Shown: piece after piece, positions 7,597 to 16,500 of the stretch
How positions within the stretch are numbered: position 1 is the first letter of the stretch
Layout: every line of letters starts with the position of its first letter
Made by a program: the position numbers and the translations under genes
Origin: a virus
Virus record (IMG/VR): IMGVR_UViG_3300010883_000598
Coordinates: 1 to 21,461 of that record
Length of the DNA stretch: 21,461 nucleotides
Direction: 5' to 3' (one strand)
Notes under the pieces: generated by a model
What the model was told of the DNA's origin: nothing
Database searches by the model: none
The model's input: only the letters and a program-made list of their open reading frames with translations

Positions 7597-10500
7597 TTAA
7601 ATTGATGCTCTACTATTAGAAGCTCTTCTTGCGAGTTTTCTAACAGAAGATGTAAATGGTCTACCTTCAATCCTTCCGGTTCGACCGTTAATTCTTAATC
7701 CTCTTGCGAAGTACTGGTTATTCAATTCATCAGCACCTGACCATCGGATTCTACCACCGTCTTCATTAAGTACCGAAGCGATTGCTGATATAGCAGAACC
7801 AAGGTTTCTAAAGTTAAGCGGTAACGCGTTTCTATTAACACCAGCCGATGCACCGTTGAACTGATGGGCAATGGATTCAACCAACGAACCGAATATCAAT
7901 GTATTAGGACGTAGTATGTTATCTTTAACACAGTCATTAAATAACCCTTCGATCATTAATGAGTGCTGTGAGTTAGGTGAGTAAGTAGCAACAATGTAAT
8001 CTCTCATCTTATCCCAAGCACCAGTAAATGCATCCAGAAGATCAGTATTGTTCGCACCATCAGATACCCAAGTTGTGCCATTCCAGTAATATATATTACC
8101 AGCGTAATAGTTGGTAGCGTAATTAGTAGCAACTATATATGAATGATTAAGTTTCATTCCGGTGATCGCTGATAGATCTGATAATTGAGTAACTGAACCT
8201 TGATACTTCAAGTCTTGTTTTGTTGGATTAAACACTGGGAATACATGACTACCTTTGAAGTCAAAGAATGCAGCAGTATATGTCATTGTTGCATTCGAAC
8301 TACCAAAGTCTGCGTATGTTGGAGCAGCAACATCAGGGTCATACTTCTGATATTTAAAGTCATTACTAACCGCTGTTAATAAGTTTTTAGCATCACGTCT
8401 TGTTAAGTTAAGATCGATAAACTTGTATGTCTTTCCAACATAACTAACTGTCTGGAATTGTAAAGACTCTCTTTGTTGGCCTAAGATGTTTTTAGCATCT
8501 GTAAACACAGCATTTAGATAAGTTGGCTCTTCAAGTAATGGCAATTGCTTAGTATCATTGTACAATTGAGTCTTGTAGAAGATATTTGCTAATCCTTCAA
8601 CCTTAACACTCTCAATAGTTGTTGCAACCTCTCCATTCTGAACCTGGCCAGCGTATTCACCAATTACTATATCTTTACAGATTTTTCCAAGATGTCTGTA
8701 AGACTTGGCAGTTGGTATTCTTTGATCTTCAGGTAATCTATATACTTGGTTCCAGAAGTAGAAATCCGCGTTCCATCTTGAAGCAGAGTTACCGCCGAAG
8801 TTCAAGTCATAACTGAATGCATCAAGTAAGAATCCTGTGTCTCTCTTACACTTAGCTTTGTTATAATCAAGTACATCAAAGTTATTATTTATGAAGGTTG
8901 TTACATCACTTGCAAGCTCTTCAGTACTATCGTCGATTGTTACGGCAGCTGTTGTTAGTTCAGCGTCGATCCATCCAGTATTACCTGGCTCAATCGCCGG
9001 TAATTCATCAGTATCATCAGCTCTTATAACTCCTTCGATATAAGCAATTAAATCGTGAGCTCTAGTGCCTTCTGTTGCTGTTGCAGCAGTACCCAAAGTA
9101 TTCTGAGGAGTGATTGTGTATAGTGTATTTGAAACATCAGTTTCTTGTACTACTCCATCAACAAGTGTACCAAGAATATTCAATATATCTGAATATTGGT
9201 TTCTTGTGTCAACTGGTAATACTGAAACACCGTTTTCGAAGTAGATACCAGCAGCTTGTCTTGTTGCGAAGTTTCCGCCATACTGAACATCGTGTGATAT
9301 AGCATCTACAATATATCCAATATCTCTTCTGCATTTAGCTGCAGGGAAACTCAATCCACTGTGTACACTGCTTAGATATGTAATTACTGCTTCAGCTATT
9401 GTATCTCTTTGATTATCAACTAAGTCTTTAGCTACTTTATAGTTATCTGCTACCCAAGCTTCTGATGGGAATATCATCTCTGGTATTGTTGATACGATTT
9501 CAATATTATCATCAACAGCGTTAGCAACTATTTGAACAAGGTCTCTTGCAGTTTTACATGTATTTGGATTAGCTCCAATTACTGCTTTGTTCTGTACTTG
9601 AGTTGTTTGATATGATTCAACACCACTCCAGTAGTCATACTGAGTTAGAATATCGCCCGTGTAGAATACTGCTTCTTTAGGGAATTCAGTTGTTGTAATA
9701 TCTACTGCACCAACAACATGCTCTACTATTTTAGACATGTGTAAGAATGCATCTCTTGTACCCATTCTTTGTTCAAGTTTTAATCCAGTATTTACAGCAT
9801 TCTCAAAATACATTCCTGCAGTTTGTACTGTTGCACTGTTTCCGCCGTATTGGATATCGTGAGATACAGCATCGATAATATAACCAGTATCTCTTCTGCA
9901 CTTAGTTTCACTAAATGGTAAGACATCGTAGAATGTAGATACATACTCGATTAAGCCTTCAGCAACAGTTGTTTTAATATTATCTATTGCGTTAAATGCA
10001 GCTATTTGAGCATCACTGTATGGTGCAGCAGCATCAGGTAAGTCATATGCCGGAGCCATTAACATGCCGTTGTCTTCGATAATTTGTGCTGATATATCAA
10101 ATAAATCTTCACCAGCAGCGGCAAGTAGAACTCCACCAGATGCACCACTGAAATCTTGAGTTTCACTATTACCAGAAGACTTAAGTGCGCCTAGATTTAT
10201 GTCTTGTATAATTAAATCTGCACAATCACCAAGATGTCTGAATGCAGCATATGAAGGTTCACGCTGATTTATAGGTAATCCAACATTTACACCATTCTCA
10301 AAGTATAGTCTAATAAAGTTGAGAGTACCAAAGTTACCACCGTGTTGTAGATCAAACGATATAGCATCGATTAAGTAACCTGTATCTCTTTGACACTTAG
10401 CAGTATCATAAGTATGTGAAGGTCTGTTAGCAGTAAGCCAAGCTATCATTTCAGCCTGTAAGAATACCTTGTTATTTTGTAATTGTGATCTACCATTAAT

Positions 10501-13500
10501 TTTATTAACATTAAGTGCAGTTGAAGTATAATTAATTACATCAGCAGCACTTCGGCCCTTAGTCATAATATCTATGATTTCGTCAAATGCTTCCTCAGTC
10601 TTAGTTTGAAGCGCTTGATTAGTTACAGCAGCAACTGCTTTAGCTTTGGCGAATTCAATACCTTTAACTGTTTCTATTAATTGTTCGTTAATTACTTTAT
10701 TAGTTCCAGGTGTTTCAATTCTATATGCAAGTCCGTTATGAACCGCGTTATAGTTTGAACCGGTTAACACGTCAACTTTAACTCCGTCAAGAAGTAAAGC
10801 AACATCACGCTTACACTTATCGCCATCGAATGTGTAATAACGATCTTTAATATACCCTTGAACTTCTTCAATGATAAAGTCTCTGTTACGTTGTAATTGC
10901 TTTCTTGCTAATGTTCTGTTAGAATCAAACGAAGCTTTAACAAGTGTTGGTAATTCATCATCTTCAATATTTGTATAATCAATGAATTTAGCAACAGTGT
11001 CAATTAAGTCGTGAACTGTAGTACCTGTAGCAGTGTTAACAGCAGTACCATCAGTATTTTGATAAGGACCAGTACTGATAGCATCGGCTAGCGCTGATAT
11101 AAATGTATGTGGTTGTTGACCTGAGCCACCATTTCCAACATTCATCGTAATTGTGTTTGCACCGACTTCAGTAATTGTTACTGGTTCACTATAATATGGA
11201 TGATGTTTCTGCGGTGAAGTATGACTTTGTACACCAGCTCCCATATCACAACTGAATGTAAATCCTTCAGGTGCTAACCAAATCTTATCTTTAACTTTAA
11301 GTGTGTGAGTACCGATCGTTGCAGTAAATACTCCAGTCGCTGGATTATATAAAGCGTTAGTTGGAGTAAATTTAGTATAAGTTGTTGTGTGAGCAACTTC
11401 TTTAACTACAGTTTCAGCAACGTCTGCAAGTCGTTTGAATGCAGCTTGTATTGGTTCACGTTGTTCACGAGGAAGAACATTAATCTTTTCTCTTAAACCA
11501 GATACGTTAGCAGTATCTTCGTAATCGGATAGTGTTTTAAACTGACCTCTTACTTTAATTGGCAATACGTTAGTTGATCGCTGTTGCTCGTAATCAGCAC
11601 TTTCAGAAGTAAATCTCTTAAAGTAATAATCGATAGCTTCTAATGTATTTTCGTTTCCGCCGTATTCAATATCACGAGATACAGCGTCTAGAATAATTCC
11701 AACATCACGAGTACATTTTTCTCTAACAATTGGTAATCCGTTATGCTCATCTCTTAGATATTCGATAACAGACTCTGTTAGATTTTCTGTTAAGCCGTCG
11801 ATTGCATTAACTGCAGGTTCCATAGCAACTTCAACTGAACCTTCGTTATGGTGCGGAAGATTATCTAAATTGTTATCTCTAATAATTTGAGTAGTTACAT
11901 TAACACCAGCTCTTGCAGCTTCACCAACTTCAACACCAGCATCTGTTAGTGTAACATCTTGAGAAACAGCGTTACCAGTTGTAGGAGTAACTGCTTGGTC
12001 TCTTACTATCTTGTAACAAACATTTGCAAGGTGCTCCCAAGTCTTAGCAGTAGGTAATTTCTGATCTTCAGGCAATGTACTGATTGCATTTTCGTAATAA
12101 AGTCTTGAGAAGTTAACAGAAGCAGCATTTGAGCCGTACTTAACATCCCATACTAGAGCATCAATCATGTAGCCTGTGTCTCTTTCGCACTTAGCAACAC
12201 TATAATTTAACGATGGGAATTGATCAGCAACGTAAGCAGTAACTTCAGCTTGTAAGAATGCTCTATTGTTAATTAATGCAGAAGCTCCAGTTGTATGGTT
12301 AACACTTACTGCAGCATCATCACCGTAAGTAAGAGCGTTAGCATTACCAGAACCGTTTGACATGATATCAACAATTTCATCGAATGAAGCATTAGCTCTT
12401 GTAAGTGCAGTTCCTGTTACTGAAGGATCAGCCGCAACTTTTGCTTTTAGATAGTTGATCGCTCCAACTGTTTGTGTAAGTTGATCGTAGATAACTTTAT
12501 TAGCACCGACAGTTCCAATCCTATATCCTAATCCCATAAACACTGCGTGGTAATTAGAATTAGTAGCAAGGTCTCGTCTAACTGCGTCTAAGATAAATCC
12601 TGAATCTCTTGAACACTTAGCACCATTAAATACAAAGTATTGTGTATCTAGATACGCTTGAACATCAGCCGCAAGGAATGCTTTGTTATTCTGTAGTTGT
12701 TCTCTTGCATATTGACCTTGACCGTTCGTAGATACATGAGTTACTGCATGCTTTTCACAAGATACAAATGTGTGAGTACCACCCGAACTAGCACCTAAAT
12801 TAACAGTAAATGTGTTTGTTGTAACTGCAGTAATCTGGAATGGTTTTCTATAAGTAACATCACCTTTTCTTGGGTATGAATGCTGTGTTGCATCGCCGTC
12901 AAGTGAACAAGTATACGTGAAACTGTATGGTGCAAACTCAACCCAATCGTCTGTTGTTAAACCGTGATTTGGAATAGTTACTACGCTCTCACCAGTACTA
13001 GGTACAAATGTTGCAGTGGTAGGTGTGAAGTGTTTAATCTGTGCAGCAGGGTCAGTAAATACTAGGGCGTCTGAATCAATTGCTCCAACGTCTGCTCTAA
13101 CAAATGTATGAGTTCCACCAACAGCAGGTCCTACATTCATTGATATTGAGTCAGAAGTTACCGAGTCAATTTCAATTGGAGTCATGTAAGTTTTAGTGTG
13201 GTGAGCTTCAGGAATTGCATGTTCAGTAGCGTTTCCGTCAAGAGCACATGTAAATACAATAGAGCCAGTTTTAATTTGTACGTAATCACCAGCTTCTAAA
13301 TTATGTCTGCCGATTGTTGCAACAAATACACCAGTGCCACCATCGTATGTAGCGTTTGTTGGTGTGTATGTTGAAATGTATTTAGCAGTCTTAATATTAT
13401 CTGTAGTAGCTGATATAAATGTATGTGGTGATAGATCAGAAGATGTACCAACATTAACAGTAATAGTTGTTCCAGTTGTTGAAGCAATTACTACAGGTTT

Positions 13501-16500
13501 CTTATATGCAGGATGCTGTCTTTCGCCTTGTATTGCATTTGGAAGAGCAGATACAAAGGTGTGTGCTCCACCGCCATTTGCACTAACACCAACGTTAGCT
13601 GTAATGGTTGTAGAATCAACTGCAGTCAATGTAATCTTTTTCTTCCAGAAAGTATGGTGTGCTTCAGGTACCGGATGATTTGTTGCATTACCGTCTATAG
13701 CACAAGTAAATACGATACTCTCTGGTGCAACTTCAATCTGATCACCAGCTTTCAGTTTATGAGCACCGATAGTTGCCGTGAATACACCTGTTGCTGGGTC
13801 GTAGGTAGCATTAGTAGGTGTGAAATTAGTAATCGTTGTTGCTGGATATGTATAATTAGTTACGTTGCCATCAGTATCACAAGTAAATGTCATGCTGTTA
13901 GCAGCAATATTAATTTTATCGCCAGGTTGTAAATCATGAGCACCAACTGTTATAACTGTTAAACCAGTGCCTGGGTTATAAGTAGCGTTAGTTGTTGTAT
14001 ATGTTTTACCACTGCTCTGTAGAATACTTGTAATCTTATCGATAGCTTCGTTACTTCTAAATCCTGAAGCATTATCGTCGATACTTACCATGTGAGTAAT
14101 TGAGTTATCTAAAGCAGATACAAATGTATGAGGATAAGCAGCACTGTAACCAACAAACATTGTAATAGTTGTTGATGTTACTGACTCAACAGAACATGGG
14201 TGGTTATAGAATGCGTGATGAGCCATTGGGACAGCATCGTTCTGTACTCCACTTCCTGTATCACAACTGAATGTTATACCACCTGATAAGAACTTAACAT
14301 AGTCACCAGGGTGTAATCCGTGCTTACCGATAGTCGCTGAGAACATTCCGCTTTCAGGATTGTAAGTAGCAGTTGTTGGTGTAAAGCTTAGACCAACTCC
14401 TTTAGCAGGAACAATTGCGTTTGCTACGGCTGATACGAAGGTGTGCGGATATTGACCTGAGCCACCATCTCCAACATTCATTGTAATTGTTGTATCAGTT
14501 ACACCAGTAATTGGGCAAGGTGTTTGCCAATATGGGTGATGTGATTGTGGAGAAGTATGATTAACTTCACCAGCGCCCATATCACAACTCATTGTAATAC
14601 CGTTATCAGCAAGCATTATATAATCACCAACTGCCATACCGTGATTACCGATTGTTGCTGTGAATACACCTGTTGCTGGATCGTAGACAACGTCGGTTAC
14701 AGTAAATCCAGATTCAACATTATTTAAATTAATTCTTGATTTGATTTCATTCATTGCACCGATAGTTTCTACTAACTGATCGTTAATAACATTATCTGCA
14801 AGAGTAGTACCTGAACGATAAGCAATACCAGTTTGGATTGCATTATAGTTAGAACCAGTTAAGATATCTCTTTCAACTGCTGGTAATATGTATTTTTGTG
14901 TATCTCTACGACATTTCTTAGAGTCATATCTGAAATATGTTTCATCAATATAACCTTCAACATAATCTGCCAAGAATGTTTTATTAGCTTGTAGTTGTTT
15001 ACGTGCATTTTTATTATCAGCAGCAATTGAAGCATTCTCGCTCCATCTAATATCAGCACCTAAGATTGATACAGATTTTGATAAAGCTTCAACAAATCTA
15101 TGTTCATCAACTATTGCCGATACACCAACATTAATTGTAATCGATGTTTCGTTAGCACCTAATACTTCAAGAGGAGCTCCTGCAGCAGGGTCAGTCGCTC
15201 TTGGATATGCGTGTCTTGTTAAGTAATTATCTCTTGAACAAGTAAATACAAAACCGCCAGTTCTCAATAGTACTTTTCTGCCAGTACTTAAACCGTGACT
15301 TGAGCTAATCGCTTGTGGAGCAGCCGAAACAAATGTGTGAACTTGTTGACCATTAGCACCACCGTAACCAACATTCATTGTTATAACATTACCAGACACG
15401 TTAGTAATTTTAACTGGCTTGTTATAATATGGGTGATGAGCTTCAGGAACTGCGTGGTTTTGTACACCTGAACCAGCATTACAACTAAATGTAATTGACG
15501 CAGGTTTAAATCTGATATAATCACCAACTACTAATTCGTGAGTACCAATCGTTGCAGTCATTACACCGGATGCAGGGTTATAAGTAGCATTAGAAACATT
15601 AAACTTCTTGCTTGTGTTCAATGTTATAACCATCTTACCAGATGCGGCGTCGTAAGTTGCCTTAGTTGGTGTGTACGCTGTATTTTTGTTTTCGAGTATT
15701 TCTAATATTTCATCAAACGCAGCATCTGTTCTTGCAGTAGCTTCATAAGAATCACCGTCAAGTAACTCGTTAGTTTGATCTTTAAGTCTCTTATATGCAG
15801 CAACAGTTTCGTTATTTTGACTTTCAATAACAGTTTTTGCGGCAGCCATATAGTATGCTTCACCAGCAGTAACTGCGTTATAGTTTGTATCAAACAACAT
15901 GTCGTTTTTAACAGCAGGTAAGATGTAATCAGATACATCACGTCTACATGCTTTACTATCGTATGCGTAAAACTCTTCGTTATTTTCAATCCAATCAATA
16001 AGAGTATCTGTGATAAACTGTCTGTTGTCTTGTAATAATTCTCTAGCAGCAACCTGTGGTTTGGTTGTATCTTGCCAGATAATTGGATTCATGTTTTCTT
16101 CGCCGTACTTAACGACGTTGTACATCTCTTGGAAACTTGTATCTACTCTTGGAATAATTTCGTTATTAGCATTAGCAAATATAGTATTAATACGACTCTG
16201 TAGGAATACATTAGCACCTATTGTTGCTTCTAGCTGATCGCCTACAACTTTAGATGATATTGGAGATCTATAAGTAATACCTGCTAGTCTACTCCAGTAG
16301 TTAGAATCAGTTGCTACGTCATAACCGACACCGTCTATTATAATACCAGTATCACGTTCGCATTTAACTGAGTCGTAACCAGTATAACCTAAACCGCCTG
16401 AAGCGACTGAGTCTGTAAGGTATTCAGTCATGTCTGTAATAATGTCGTCAGAATTATCCATTAAGGAAGATCCGAATACAGTATTACCTACAATAGTTGC

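Larger units (their letters stand above)
8824..16380 (-). repeat. Eleven helical 'KCxRD' modules in the giant protein
   Basis: The conserved Cys falls at residues 819, 957, 1302, 2068, 2210, 2368, 2668, 2808, 2973, 3162 and 3323. The core is K-[AC]-x-R-[RD]-x-[GS]-[YI]-[IL]-[IL]-[DP]-A-[VI]-x-x-D. It is often preceded by a helix with 'AR+QLQxN+xF[LI]xxxVxxY[IL]'. Two subtypes are visible. One continues 'TGSNYNAVxxGxAYR' then 'NKVIxxQLxETV' (Cys 819, 957, 1302, 2068, 2668). The other continues '[YH]GGNxATxxxAxxYFENxV' then 'LPxDQRxPTA' (Cys 2210, 2368, 2808, 2973, 3162, 3323). A degenerate twelfth copy without the Cys ('LNLTRRDAKNLLTAVSNDF') lies near residue 3475. Confidence 0.85.

Noticed and set aside
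8883-8893. CATAAATAATA, one base from the promoter-like 11-mer
   Set aside because: It is inside the giant gene, encoding Asn/Phe codons, with no start codon nearby. It is recorded as a warning that the motif can arise by chance in this AT-rich DNA.
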